A DNA stretch of 64,000 nucleotides from an uncultured Bacteroidales bacterium (GCA_949297365.1 CASFSL010000044.1:62001-126000); one strand, 5' to 3'. Counted from the stretch's first letter, positions 52,162 to 62,600 are shown. Program-made: numbers and translations. The notes: a model not told the origin generated them from the sequence alone.

Positions 52162-53655
52162 ATGAGTTTCCTGAAACAGAATCTGGATTTTTTGATTGAA
52201 GAACCGTATGACTTGGAATTCAAGCCGCTGGGATACCTTACCATAGTGGTTGTCGCGGTTCTCGCTTTCTTTGTATTTGTCCCCAAGGGCGACAAGAAAC
52301 TTTCGCCGGCCTCAGAGATAACCACTGACAAGGCTGTCGAGATGCGCGGAGTCATAGGCGGAGACGACCGCATCATCGCACATATCCCTGCCGGTTCGGC
52401 ACTCAAGATATACGCTACCATCGGTGAGGATGAACTATGGGCGGAGGATATCCACGGCAACCGCGGTGCCGTCCCCGTATCTCTGCTTGGAGACAGATAT
52501 TTTCTCCTGGATGACGAGAAACTGGGCGAGACCATGTACAAAAAAGGCACAGAAGTCACGCTGCTGGAAAAGGTGGATGAGTTCCACTACAAGGTCCGCA
52601 CAGATGACGGGACTGTCGGAGAGACCAATTACCCGGGCCGGATCATCTTCAATGCCGGAGCCCTCGGACTGCCGGACAAGCATCGGAACACATACCACAT
52701 CGCCTTTACGAAATTCATGGAGACATTCCAGGCCGGCAAGCCTATGGATGAAATCGAGGGGCACCCTCTTTACGCTGAGAGCATAAAGAATGAGGGAGGC
52801 AGACTCATAGCCGATTACGAGTACGCAGTGTTCAGCGATGAGGCCGACAGCGTATATGTAGGTGTCAGGGCCGTATTCGCCGACGGTGTGCTGGAAAGCG
52901 TGGAGACAGGCACCGTAAAGACAAAGCCTTACACCGTTGCTCTCAGGATACTGCCTTTTACCGAAGCACTTATGGGTCTGCCGGTGATACGGGATCTAAG
53001 TTGGCACAAACCCGTGGCCAAGACTTATGCCGAGTCCCAGAAAGACATAGCAAAGAGCATCAATATTGACAATATCAAGCCCCGCTTTATATCTGTAATC
53101 CTCAAAATCATCATCCTGGTACTCCTGCTGGGACTGCTGATCTACACTGTCATAGACCTGCTGCTGTTCGTCCCGATGCTGCTCTACCCCCTGCTGTACA
53201 TCCCGCTGGTACCCAACATCTTCTTCCAGTTGCTGGCCTTGTGCATGGTCTTCGTATCCACGGAAGTGCTGTTCGTCGCTTTCGGCCCCTTCATAGGCGG
53301 CAACAGCGTAGGAGACATGGGCAAGCTTTGGTTCCTGATAGTGCTGTTTGTCGCCAACTGCTACATCGTCGTAAAGATGACAGGCTTCATCAGGTACAAC
53401 AGGTGCCATGCCTGCGGGCGCATGAACGCACTTGTGATCACAGACTCCCGACACACCGGTACATCCTATACTGACACTACTACGTCCAAAGTGACAAAGA
53501 TAGGCGACAGAGAAGTGGACAGAGAGAAGATCAAGACAGATCACTACAAGACCCGCTCCTTCAAAAATTATCTGAGGTGCCGCAAATGCGGGAGGGAGTT
53601 TGCCCTTTCCGAATCAGTCACCAGGAAGATAGGCACCACGTACCACAAGCATTAG
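52162..53655 (+). CDS. Membrane protein with C-terminal CxxC knuckles, function unknown
   Basis: 497 aa, family not recognised. Order of parts: an N-terminal membrane helix (about 25-42), a soluble beta-rich region (about 55-290) whose opening (GGDDRIIAHIPAGSALKIYATIGEDELWAEDIHGNRGAVP) looks SH3-like, a cluster of about four membrane helices (about 310-410), and a C-terminal tail with C415-x2-C418 and C473-x2-C476, a likely zinc ribbon split by about 54 residues. No neighbour suggests a partner; it has its own promoter and terminator and lies at the edge of the repeat-rich zone. Confidence 0.75.
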   Translation: MSFLKQNLDFLIEEPYDLEFKPLGYLTIVVVAVLAFFVFVPKGDKKLSPASEITTDKAVEMRGVIGGDDRIIAHIPAGSALKIYATIGEDELWAEDIHGNRGAVPVSLLGDRYFLLDDEKLGETMYKKGTEVTLLEKVDEFHYKVRTDDGTVGETNYPGRIIFNAGALGLPDKHRNTYHIAFTKFMETFQAGKPMDEIEGHPLYAESIKNEGGRLIADYEYAVFSDEADSVYVGVRAVFADGVLESVETGTVKTKPYTVALRILPFTEALMGLPVIRDLSWHKPVAKTYAESQKDIAKSINIDNIKPRFISVILKIIILVLLLGLLIYTVIDLLLFVPMLLYPLLYIPLVPNIFFQLLALCMVFVSTEVLFVAFGPFIGGNSVGDMGKLWFLIVLFVANCYIVVKMTGFIRYNRCHACGRMNALVITDSRHTGTSYTDTTTSKVTKIGDREVDREKIKTDHYKTRSFKNYLRCRKCGREFALSESVTRKIGTTYHKH

Positions 53656-53673
53656 CAACTCGGAAAAATTTAG

Positions 53674-53681
53674 TAAATTTG
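53674..53681 (+). promoter_or_regulatory. Predicted -7 box of the antiporter gene
   Basis: TAAATTTG matches TAnnTTTG, 39 bp before the ATG; its last base is the first of the hairpin's left arm. No clear -33 box. Confidence 0.45.
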
Positions 53682-53718
53682 CGGTTCGATACTCAGTGTT
53701 GAACCGCAATATTTTTTT
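53681..53718 (+). terminator. Hairpin with T run between the 52162 gene and the antiporter gene
   Basis: GCGGTTC / GAACCGC (7 bp, 13-nt loop) followed by AATATTTTTTT. It probably terminates the upstream gene; because the T run is only a few bases before the antiporter ATG, a leader role is also possible. Confidence 0.65.
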
Positions 53719-53720
53719 CT

Positions 53721-55370
53721 ATGGCCGTAACTCTCTTCCTGCTGGTAGCCGCAATAGTCATCGTCCTGTGCGTGATACTCAACAACGTCTCCAACAAGAT
53801 CGGAATCCCGATGCTGCTGGCGTTCATTCTGCTGGGCATGGCCTTCGGCTCGGACGGGGTGGTCAAGATCGCCTTTGACAATTTCGATGTCACTGAGACC
53901 ATCTGCTCCGTGGCACTGATCTTCATCATGTTCTACGGCGGTTTCGGTACCCGGTGGAAAGAGGCACGGCCGGTAGTGGTCAAGGCCGGCATCCTCTCTA
54001 CCCTCGGAGTGGCCTTGACGGCGGGTCTTACCGGACTGTTCTGCCACTACGTACTGAAAATGCCGGCGGCCTTCGGTTTCCTGATCGGAGCGGTGCTCAG
54101 CTCCACCGACGCGGCCTCGGTCTTCTCCATACTGCGTTCCCGCAAGCTGGGTCTGAAATACAACACCGCATCCCTGCTGGAGATTGAGAGCGGAAGCAAC
54201 GACCCCTGCTCCTACATGCTGACCGTCATCATGATGGCCGTAATCGAGGGCACCACATCCGGAGGCAGGATAGCCTACATGATATTTGCCCAGATAGCCT
54301 ACGGAGCTGCCATAGGTGCAGTGATTGCCGTGGCTACCGTATGGCTGATGAAGCATTTCCGCTCGTCCACAGCCGGATTCGACACCCTGTTCATCCTGGC
54401 CGTAGCCATATTTTCCTATGCCATACCCAACCTGGTCGGCGGCAACGGCTATCTGAGCGCCTATATCGTCGGCATCGTCCTAGGGAATGCCAACATACGA
54501 GGCAAGAAGTCCCTGGTACCGTTCTTCGACGGCCTGACCAACCTGATGCAGATCATCATCTTCTTCCTGCTGGGTCTGCTGTCGTTCCCCTCGCAGCTCC
54601 CGTCAATTGCCGTACCGGCCATACTCATAGCCCTGTTCATGACCATTGTCGCCAGACCCCTGTCGGTATTTGCCATCATGGCCCCCTTCAAGAGCCGCTG
54701 GCGGCAGCAGGTGCTGGTGTCCTTCGTTGGACTCAGGGGTGCGGCCTCGGTCGTATTCGCCATCATGGCCATGCCTGCGGCGCAGCAGCTCACCGGCAAC
54801 CAGCACGACCTGTTCAACATAGTGCTGATGATAGTCCTGCTGTCCATATCCCTGCAGGGCTCGCTCATCCCGGCCGTAGCCCGCAGCCTGAAGATGACTT
54901 CCAGCGAGGAGGATATCCTCAAGACCTTCACCGACTACTCGGACAACATGGACGTGAGCTTCGTACAGATGGACATCTCCGAGAAGGACTCCTGGAACGG
55001 CAAGGTCATCAAGGACCTGCCCATACCGCACGACACTCTCGTGGCCGCCATCCTGCGCGACGACAAGGCCATAATCCCAAGCGGCAGAACCAAGATACTG
55101 CCCGGTGACAAGATCATCATGAGTGCCCGCGACTTCGAGGACGAGAACATCATGCAACTCTCCGAGAGGCGGATAGAACGGGGCAGCGAATGGATAGGCA
55201 AGAAAGTCTTCCAGTACTCACCGGACAGCAACGAGCTGATAGTGCTCATAAAGCGAGGCAACCGGGCCATCATCCCCAGAGGTAACACCGTCATACACAA
55301 GAACGACGTGATGGTCATCAACAAGATCCGCCGCGAGTCCCTGCAGACCGATCCCGCTCAGAAACAATAG
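53721..55370 (+). CDS. Potassium/proton antiporter (CPA1, CvrA/NhaP2-like)
   Basis: About twelve membrane helices in residues 1-390, with the CPA ion-site motifs SSTDAASVFSIL (about 128-139) and ESGSNDPCSYM (about 154-164), and LRGAASVVFAIMA near 337. A cytoplasmic C-terminal region (about 400-545) contains a TrkA-C-like domain (VAAILRDDKAIIPSGRTKILPGDKII) and a second similar repeat (LIVLIKRGNRAIIPRGNTVIHKNDVMVI). Length 549 aa suits NhaP2/CvrA. It exports potassium (or sodium) in exchange for protons. Confidence 0.9.
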   Translation: MAVTLFLLVAAIVIVLCVILNNVSNKIGIPMLLAFILLGMAFGSDGVVKIAFDNFDVTETICSVALIFIMFYGGFGTRWKEARPVVVKAGILSTLGVALTAGLTGLFCHYVLKMPAAFGFLIGAVLSSTDAASVFSILRSRKLGLKYNTASLLEIESGSNDPCSYMLTVIMMAVIEGTTSGGRIAYMIFAQIAYGAAIGAVIAVATVWLMKHFRSSTAGFDTLFILAVAIFSYAIPNLVGGNGYLSAYIVGIVLGNANIRGKKSLVPFFDGLTNLMQIIIFFLLGLLSFPSQLPSIAVPAILIALFMTIVARPLSVFAIMAPFKSRWRQQVLVSFVGLRGAASVVFAIMAMPAAQQLTGNQHDLFNIVLMIVLLSISLQGSLIPAVARSLKMTSSEEDILKTFTDYSDNMDVSFVQMDISEKDSWNGKVIKDLPIPHDTLVAAILRDDKAIIPSGRTKILPGDKIIMSARDFEDENIMQLSERRIERGSEWIGKKVFQYSPDSNELIVLIKRGNRAIIPRGNTVIHKNDVMVINKIRRESLQTDPAQKQ

Positions 55371-55388
55371 ACATACACATCATACATT

Positions 55389-56537
55389 ATGGAAAAAGCA
55401 AAAGTTTATTTCACTGACCTGCACACCTCCACCCGCCTTCCCCTGGTGGAGAAAATGAAAGCCGTAGCCAAGGCCGCCGGCATCGAGACGATAGACTTCA
55501 AGGACAAGTTCGTCGCCATCAAGATGCACTTCGGAGAGCCGGGCAACCTGGCATTTCTGAGACCCAACTATGCCGCCGGCATGGCCGACCTGGTACGTTC
55601 CCTGGGCGGAAAGCCCTATCTTACCGACGCCAACACGCTCTACTCCGGCGGCCGTTCCAACGCGGTGGACCACCTCGAGAGTGCCTGCCGCAACGGATTC
55701 AACCGTCTCAGCGCGGGCTGCGATGTTATCATCGCCGACGGTGTCAAGGGCACTGACTGCCGCGAGCTTCCGATAGAGGGCGGCACCTACTGCAAGACCG
55801 CCAAGATCGGTACGGCCATCGCCGACTCCGACGTGCTCATCGCTCTCTCGCATTTCAAGGGACACGAGCAGACCGGCTTTGGAGGTGCACTGAAGAACAT
55901 GGGCATGGGCTGTGCCAGCGTGGCCGGCAAGCTGGAGCTGCACTCCTCGTCAAAGCCCATAGTCAAGGTCGAGAACTGCCGCTGCTGCGGCATATGCGTG
56001 AAGCACTGTGCCCATGACGCGATACACCTCGAGACAGTCGAGGGCACAAACTACGCCGGCAAGCACATCGCCGCCGTCATCGACTACACCAAGTGCGTGG
56101 GCTGCGGCCAGTGCGTCGCCCTCTGCCAATACGAGTCCGCCGTACTGAAGGACTGGGATACCTCCGAGACCCTCAACGGCAAGATAGCCGAATACACCAA
56201 GGCCATCGTAACCGGCCGTCCCTGCTTCTATGTCAACCTAATCGTCAACGTATCGCCCGAGTGCGACTGCTGGAACCACAATGACGCGGCCATAGTGCCC
56301 GACCTCGGCATCGCCGCCTCCTTCGACCCTGTGGCCCTCGACCAGGCCTGCGCCGACATGGTGATGGCCGCTCCCGCCCTGCCCGGCAGCAAGCTGGAGA
56401 AGACCCGTCCGCACGAGCATCTCTGCGGTGAGGACAAGTTCCACATCCTGCACCCCGACACCAACTGGCAGTTCGGCCTCGAGCACGCCGAGAAGATCGG
56501 CATCGGCACCCGCCAGTACGACCTCATCACCATCTAG
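55389..56537 (+). CDS. DUF362 protein with two 4Fe-4S clusters
   Basis: The N-terminal DUF362 domain (about 1-185) includes VAIKMHFGEPGNLAFLRP and SHFKGHEQTGFGGALKNMGMGCAS. A ferredoxin-type module then holds C197-x2-C200-x2-C203-x3-C207 and C236-x2-C239-x2-C242-x3-C246, the pattern of two 4Fe-4S clusters. A C-terminal part (about 290-382) returns to DUF362-like sequence. 382 aa. The biochemical role of the family is unknown; an electron-transfer function is inferred from the clusters. 18 bp after the antiporter, then a terminator. Confidence 0.9.
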   Translation: MEKAKVYFTDLHTSTRLPLVEKMKAVAKAAGIETIDFKDKFVAIKMHFGEPGNLAFLRPNYAAGMADLVRSLGGKPYLTDANTLYSGGRSNAVDHLESACRNGFNRLSAGCDVIIADGVKGTDCRELPIEGGTYCKTAKIGTAIADSDVLIALSHFKGHEQTGFGGALKNMGMGCASVAGKLELHSSSKPIVKVENCRCCGICVKHCAHDAIHLETVEGTNYAGKHIAAVIDYTKCVGCGQCVALCQYESAVLKDWDTSETLNGKIAEYTKAIVTGRPCFYVNLIVNVSPECDCWNHNDAAIVPDLGIAASFDPVALDQACADMVMAAPALPGSKLEKTRPHEHLCGEDKFHILHPDTNWQFGLEHAEKIGIGTRQYDLITI

Positions 56538-56563
56538 CAGATTCACGGCATACAGCCAATCAT

Positions 56564-56596
56564 AAACCAGCCTTGCGCGAGGCTGGTTTTATTTTT
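56564..56596 (+). terminator. Rho-independent terminator after the DUF362 gene
   Basis: AAACCAGCC / GGCTGGTTT, 9-bp stem with an 8-nt loop, followed by a T-rich run. Confidence 0.9.
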
Positions 56597-56607
56597 CAAT
56601 AAAATAT

Positions 56608-56637
56608 TTTGAAATACAAAATAAAGGTATAATTTTG
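56608..56637 (+). promoter_or_regulatory. Predicted promoter of higB-higA
   Basis: -33 box TTTG (56608-56611) and -7 box TAATTTTG (56630-56637), spacer 18 bp, 16 bp before the toxin ATG. Type II antitoxins usually repress such a promoter. Confidence 0.7.
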
Positions 56638-56653
56638 CAGACAAAAGACGGGT

Positions 56654-56947
56654 ATGAGAATTATTGCGCGGAGTAAGATCGTTGAATATTATACTTTCAG
56701 ACCTGACAGCAAGATTGCGCTGGAAGACTGGTTCCACAAAGTCAGGAATGCCGAATGGACATGTTTCGCCGATATCAAGCAAATATTCAGAAGTGCCGAC
56801 AGCATCGGCAATCAACGGTATGTGTTCAACATCAAAGGCAATAGTCACAGACTCATAGTTGTAATAAAGTTCACTATAAAGACTGTTCTTATCCGGTTCA
56901 TCGGCACATATGCTGAATACGACCGGATAGACGCAAAGAGTATATAG
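56654..56947 (+). CDS. higB: HigB-family type II toxin
   Basis: 97-aa RelE-superfamily mRNA interferase of the HigB class that precedes its antitoxin. The family's ending YDRIDAKSI, the central segment IKQIFRSADSIGNQRYVFNI and RLIVVIKF match HigB proteins I know from Bacteroides. It is predicted to cleave mRNA on the ribosome when free. The antitoxin gene follows after 2 bp. The order toxin-then-antitoxin is characteristic of hig modules. Confidence 0.88.
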   Translation: MRIIARSKIVEYYTFRPDSKIALEDWFHKVRNAEWTCFADIKQIFRSADSIGNQRYVFNIKGNSHRLIVVIKFTIKTVLIRFIGTYAEYDRIDAKSI

Positions 56948-56949
56948 AG

Positions 56950-57315
56950 ATGGTAAAAATAAAGAGCGAGACTGCCTATAAGGCGGCAATGGACAGGATA
57001 GAGGAACTGCTTCCTGTGGTACAGGAGGACACTCCGCCATACGACCGGAACCTGATAGAGCTGGATCTGCTCTCCGGTCTAGTAGAGGAATACGAAGAAG
57101 AGCATTACCCTATCAAGACTCCGACACTGATAGAGGCTATCAAACTCAGGATGTACGAGATGGGGCTGAACCAGACCAAGCTTTCCGAACTGCTGGGAGT
57201 GAGTACATCCCGAGTCAGCGACTACCTTACCGGACGCTGCGAGCCGACACTGAAGGTGGCCCGCGAGATAAGCCGTAAACTCAACATAGATGCCGATATC
57301 GTCCTAGGAGTATAG
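56950..57315 (+). CDS. higA: HigA-family antitoxin with helix-turn-helix domain
   Basis: 121 aa. The N-terminal half (about 1-55) has an acidic stretch ending EEYEEEHYPI. The C-terminal HTH_3 domain (about 57-118) has GLNQTKLSELLGVSTSRVSDYLTG, then AREISRKLNIDADIVLG. It neutralises HigB and represses the shared promoter. It ends 3 bp before menA, so menA is likely read through from the toxin-antitoxin promoter. Confidence 0.9.
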   Translation: MVKIKSETAYKAAMDRIEELLPVVQEDTPPYDRNLIELDLLSGLVEEYEEEHYPIKTPTLIEAIKLRMYEMGLNQTKLSELLGVSTSRVSDYLTGRCEPTLKVAREISRKLNIDADIVLGV

Positions 57316-57318
57316 ATT

Positions 57319-58233
57319 ATGAGCGGTGCGGTGAAAACAAATTCGGTGAGGGCGTGGGTGCTGGCGGCCAGGCCGAAGACGCTGGCCGGAGCCGCCGCGC
57401 CCGTAATCATGGGCGGAGCCTGCGCGTGGATGTGGCTGAACAGCAACGTGATGCTGCCGGCAGAGGCGTTTGATTGGGCGGCATTCGCACTGTGTATGCT
57501 CTTCGCTTGGATAATGCAGATAGACGCAAATTTCGTAAACGACTATTTTGACTTCAAGAAAGGCTGTGATACCGAGCGGCGTTTAGGGCCGAAACGGGCC
57601 TGCGCACAAGGGTGGATTACCCCCGGAGCCATGAAGACCGGTATTCTGGTCACGACGGTTCTCGCCTGCGCGGCAGGTCTGCCGCTGATCTGGAAAGGAG
57701 GTCCGTGGATGCTGGCCGTAGGTGCCGCCTGCGTGCTGTTCTGCTTTCTCTACACCACGAAGTTCTCCCGCCTGGGGCTGGGCGATGTGCTGGTGCTGGT
57801 ATTCTTCGGCATCGTTCCGGTGGGATTCACATTCTACCTTCAGACCGGAGTCTGGACCATAGAGGCTACTCTCGCCGGACTTGGCTGCGGTCTGGCCGTG
57901 GACTGCCTGCTGATGGTCAACAACTACCGCGACCGGGACGAGGATGCCGGACAAGGCAAGAAGACCATCGTCGTGCGCCTGGGCGGGCACTGGGCCGTCA
58001 TCCTGTATTACGCGCTCGGACTGGCCGCCACCCTGCTCGCCGGAGCCGCCGTCGCTCTTTCCAAACCGGCATGGCACGCCGCTCCCCTGCTGCTGTACGC
58101 AGTCATGCATCTGGTCACGGCCAGACGCATGAGCACCGCCGACGGAGCCGCCCTTAACCCCTTCCTGGGCAAGACATCCCGCAATTTCTTCCTGCTGTCC
58201 CTGCTGTTTGCCGCAGGATGCGCATTTTCTTAG
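57319..58233 (+). CDS. menA: 1,4-dihydroxy-2-naphthoate polyprenyltransferase
   Basis: Inner-membrane UbiA-family enzyme that attaches the isoprenoid tail in menaquinone synthesis. The first Asp-rich motif is N74-D75-x2-D78-x5-D84 (NDYFDFKKGCD), the second is in NNYRDRDEDAGQGKKT (D205, D209). About eight to nine hydrophobic helices are seen. 304 aa. No other men gene is adjacent. It has no promoter box of its own between higA and its start. Confidence 0.92.
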   Translation: MSGAVKTNSVRAWVLAARPKTLAGAAAPVIMGGACAWMWLNSNVMLPAEAFDWAAFALCMLFAWIMQIDANFVNDYFDFKKGCDTERRLGPKRACAQGWITPGAMKTGILVTTVLACAAGLPLIWKGGPWMLAVGAACVLFCFLYTTKFSRLGLGDVLVLVFFGIVPVGFTFYLQTGVWTIEATLAGLGCGLAVDCLLMVNNYRDRDEDAGQGKKTIVVRLGGHWAVILYYALGLAATLLAGAAVALSKPAWHAAPLLLYAVMHLVTARRMSTADGAALNPFLGKTSRNFFLLSLLFAAGCAFS

Positions 58234-58248
58234 TGAAAGGGTACAATT

Positions 58249-58281
58249 TTTGCATAACAAGGTCAGTTTAGCCTATCTTTG
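58249..58281 (+). promoter_or_regulatory. Predicted promoter of RND operon 2
   Basis: -33 box TTTG (58249-58252) and -7 box TATCTTTG (58274-58281), spacer 21 bp; only 8 bp separate the -7 box from the ATG at 58290. Confidence 0.65.
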
Positions 58282-58289
58282 TACCCGTT

Positions 58290-59660
58290 ATGCAGATCAA
58301 TATACCTACAGAGAAGATTTCCAGGGCGGGCCATATAGCGGCCTCCAGAATCAAGAAAATCCGCAAATGGCCCAAATGGGCATGGTTTGTAGTACTCGGC
58401 TTGATAGTCGCCGGTACTGCCGTATGGATCATACTTACATGGCCGGAGCCGCCGAAACCCGACTACCCGATAGTGGAGGCGCAGCCGGTGGTCATCGACG
58501 ACGTGGAGATCTACGGAGACTACGCCGGCAGGATCAGCGCACAGCAGTTCGTGGAGATCCGCGCCCGAGTCGAGGGCTATCTTGAAGAGATGCTCTTTGA
58601 AGAGGGCACATACATCAAGAAAGGTCAGATACTGTTCATCATCGACCCGAAACCTTACCAGGCCGACATGGAGAGGGCCAAGGCCCAGCTCAACAAGAAC
58701 AAGGCCCTGGAGCTGAAGGCAGAGCGCGACCTGGAGCGTATCCGTCCCCTGTTCGAGCAGAACGCAGCCAGCCGTCTGGACCTGGACAATGCCATAGCCG
58801 CATACGAGAGCGCGAAAGCCGAGGTGGTCATGAGCGAGGCCGACCTGACTCAAGCGGAGATAGCATTGGGATACACCACTGTCCGTTCTCCCATATCCGG
58901 ATATATCAGTGAGAGTTACGTAGATCTGGGCACTCTGGTGGGTCCCGGAGGCCAGTCTCTTCTGGCCACGATGGTCAAGAGCGACACGGTGCAGGTGGAT
59001 TTCAGCATGACCAGTCTGGATTACCTCAAGAGCCGCGAGCGCAACGTCAATCTCGGCCAGCAGGACACCGCCCGCAACTGGAACCCTTACGTGACCATCA
59101 CTCTGGCGGACAACTCCGAATACCCGATGAAGGGATTCGTGGACTTCGCCGATCCTCAGGTAGACCCCAACACCGGTACATTCTCGGTACGCGCCGAGAT
59201 GGCCAATCCGGACCATATACTCCTTCCCGGCCAGATGACCAAAGTGCGCCTGCTGCTGGACGTGCGCGATGACGCCATCATCGTGCCGACCAAGGCCCTG
59301 GTCATTGAAAAAGGCGGTGCATACGTCTATGCCTGCCGCAGGGACAGCGTGGTGGAGAAGAGGTTTATCGAGCTGGGTCCCGAGATAGGCAACAACGTAG
59401 TGGTCGAGCGCGGACTCGGCCCGGATGAGAGGATCATCGTCGAGGGCTTCCACAAGCTAAGTCACGGCATCAAGGTCGCACCCATCATAGTGGAGCCCGA
59501 GCCGGTATCCGCCGGACAGGACAGCGATGGCAGATATTCATTGGGAGCGGACAGTGCATCCGCAGCCGTATCAGCCGATACGACCGGCCATCCCATACCG
59601 GCCGACAGTGCCGTCTTGACTGATTCCACAAATAAAGTGACCGCAGAGAATGAAAAGTGA
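58290..59660 (+). CDS. RND efflux adaptor (membrane fusion) protein, system 2
   Basis: Adaptor of the second pump. Unlike the system 1 adaptor it has no lipobox; a membrane helix (about residues 29-50) anchors it, after a positively charged N-terminus. Lipoyl halves (VEIRARVEGYLEEMLFEEGTYIKKG and YTTVRSPISGYISESYVDLG), the helical hairpin between them, and beta-barrel (VQVDFSMTSLDYL) domains are clear. A Ser/Ala/Asp-rich tail of about 45 aa ends the protein. 456 aa; overlaps the permease start by 11 bp. Confidence 0.92.
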   Translation: MQINIPTEKISRAGHIAASRIKKIRKWPKWAWFVVLGLIVAGTAVWIILTWPEPPKPDYPIVEAQPVVIDDVEIYGDYAGRISAQQFVEIRARVEGYLEEMLFEEGTYIKKGQILFIIDPKPYQADMERAKAQLNKNKALELKAERDLERIRPLFEQNAASRLDLDNAIAAYESAKAEVVMSEADLTQAEIALGYTTVRSPISGYISESYVDLGTLVGPGGQSLLATMVKSDTVQVDFSMTSLDYLKSRERNVNLGQQDTARNWNPYVTITLADNSEYPMKGFVDFADPQVDPNTGTFSVRAEMANPDHILLPGQMTKVRLLLDVRDDAIIVPTKALVIEKGGAYVYACRRDSVVEKRFIELGPEIGNNVVVERGLGPDERIIVEGFHKLSHGIKVAPIIVEPEPVSAGQDSDGRYSLGADSASAAVSADTTGHPIPADSAVLTDSTNKVTAENEK

Positions 59661-62600
59661 TTTCTTCATAGACCGGCCGATATTCTCCACGGTCATCTCC
59701 ATCGTCATAGTGCTGGTGGGCCTCATCGGCCTCTTCCTGCTGCCTGTGGACCAGTACCCGGAGATCGTTCCCCCGGTGGTGCAGGTCTCGGCCTCCTACC
59801 CCGGAGCTGACGCAGAGACCGTATCCCAGGCCGTAGCCACCCCCATCGAGCAGGAGCTCAACGGTACCCCCGGTATGCTCTACATGGACTCCAGGAGCAC
59901 CAACACCGGTTCTTTTACCGTCACGATTACATTTGACATAGACACCGACCCCGACCTGGCGGCCGTAGAGATACAGAACAGAGTGAAGCAGGCCGAGGCC
60001 CGACTTCCGGCCGAGGTGATCCAGAACGGTATCTCGGTGGACAAGCAGGCCTCCAACAAGCTGATGACCATCACCCTGCTGTCCAACGACCCCAAGTTTG
60101 ACGAGGTGTACCTGAGTAACTACGCGACCCTCAATGTGCTCGATATGCTCCGCCGTATCCCGGGCGTAGGCCGCGTGTCCAATGTCGGCAGCCGCTACTA
60201 CGGTATGCAGATATGGGTACAGCCCGAGAGACTGGCCAGTCTCGGACTGACAGTGCAGGACATCCAGAAAGCCCTGCGCGAGCAGAACCGCGAGTCCGCC
60301 GCCGGAGTCCTCGGCCAGCAGCCCATGAACGGAGTGGACGTGACCGTGCCTATCGTGGCTCAGGGCCGTCTGTCCACTGTGAGTGAGTTCGAGGACATAG
60401 TCCTCAGGGCCAACCCGGACGGTTCCATCATCCGTCTGCGCGATGTGGCCCGCGTATCGCTTGAGGCCCAGTCCTACAACACCGAGAGCGGTATCAACGG
60501 CGGCAATGCCGCAGTGATGGACATCCGTATGCTTCCCGGCATGAACGCCATGGAGGTGTCCGAGTCCGTCAAGAAGGCCATGGACGAGATCAGCCGCAAC
60601 TTCCCGGAAGGTATCTCCTATATGATACCCTTCGACATGACCGAATACATCTCCCAGTCCATCCACGAGGTGTACAAGACCCTCTTCGAGGCCCTCTTCC
60701 TAGTGATATTGGTGGTGTTCCTCTCCCTGCAGAGCTGGAGAGCGACCCTCATCCCGGCCATAGCCGTGCCTATATCCCTTATCGGTACTTTCGGCGTGAT
60801 GCTCATATTCGGATTCTCCCTCAACACACTGACCCTCCTCGGCCTTGTGCTGGCGATAGGTACGGTCGTGGATGACGCGATAGTGGTGGTCGAGAACGTG
60901 GACCGCATCATGAACGAGGAGAAGCTGTCGGCCTACGAGGCCACCAAGAAAGCCATGAACGGCCTGGGCAGCGCGCTGATAGCCATGTCACTTGTGCTCT
61001 GCGCCGTATTTATCCCCGTGAGCTTCCTCTCCGGCATCACCGGAGCCCTCTACCGCCAGTTTACGATTACGATCGCTGTATCCGTCATCATATCCACTGT
61101 CGTGGCCCTGACCATGAGCCCCGTGATGTGCGCCCAGTTCCTCAAGCCCAAGAAAGAGGGAGAAGAGGAGAAGAAGAACTTTATCTTCCGCGCCATCAAC
61201 CGCTGGCTAGGCAAGGGACAGGCAGTGTACATCCGCGCCATACGCAGCTTCCTGGGCCACTCCAAACGGTCATTCGCCGCATTCGGCATAGGCCTTGTCG
61301 GTATCTGGGCCATGGCCCAGCTCGTGCCCCAGAGCTTCCTGCCGCAGGAGGACCAGGGATATTTCACCGTAGAGTTCGAACTGCCCGAGGGCGCGACCCT
61401 CGAAAGGACCCGCGAGATCAACGACCGGGCGATGGCATGGCTCCTGGAACAGCCGGACGTGCGCTATGTGCTCAACGTCACCGGCTCCAGCCCCCGCGTC
61501 GGCACCAACCAGTCCCGCAGCCAGATGACCGTGATCATGAAGCCCTGGGAAGAACGCGAGAATCCGGACCTGCCCGCCTTCATGTCCGAGGCCATGGACG
61601 AGTTCTCCCAGTATCCCGAAAGCAAGGTCTATCTGAGCACGCCGCCCGTCATACCGGGTCTGGGTACATCAGGAGGTTTCGAGATGGCTCTGGAAGCCAG
61701 GGGCGACCTTACATACGAAGAACTGCAGAGAGCATCGGACACACTGGTCTACTATGCCTCGCAGCGCAAGGAACTTACCCGCGTGAGCAGCTCGATGCAG
61801 GGCGATATACCCAAGCTGTACTACGACGTGGACCGTGACAGGGCAAAGCTTCTGGGCGTATCGGTATCTGATCTGTTCACCACGATGAAAGCCTTCACCG
61901 GATCCGTCTACGTCAATGACTTCAACCTCTTCAACCGCGTTTACCGCGTCTACATCCAGGCCGAGGAACCCTACCGCCGCTGGCGCGACAACATGAACAT
62001 GTATTTCGTGCGCGGCAACGGAGGAGCCATGATACCCGTGACATCCATAGGCACGACCGAGTACACCACCGGCCCCGGCACCATAAAGCGTTTCAACATG
62101 TACTACGCAGCCACCATCACCGGTGAGGCTGCCCACGGCTACAGTTCCGGTCAGGCCATGGACATCATGGAGGAGATAGTGCGCGAGAAACTGCCCGCCA
62201 ACGTAGGCATCGAGTGGAGCGGCCTGTCCTACCAGGAAAAGCAGCAGAGCGGTCAGACAGGACTCGTCCTTGCCCTGGCCTTCCTCTTCGTCTTCCTCTT
62301 CCTGGCCGCCCAGTACGAAAGCTGGTCGGTGCCCATAGCCGTCATCCTTTCCCTGCCCGTGGCCTGCGTGGGTGCATTCCTGTCGATTACAGTCCTGGGC
62401 ATGGAGAACAACGTCTACTTCCAGATCGGACTCGTCATGCTGATAGGTGTGGCCGCCAAGAACGCGATTCTGATCGTCGAGTTCGCCAAGGACGAGGTGG
62501 CCAAGGGCAAGGACATCGTAGAAGCCGCCATCACAGCCTCCGAACTGCGCTTCAGGCCTATCGTCATGACCTCCCTGACCTTCATCCTCGGTATGCTGCC

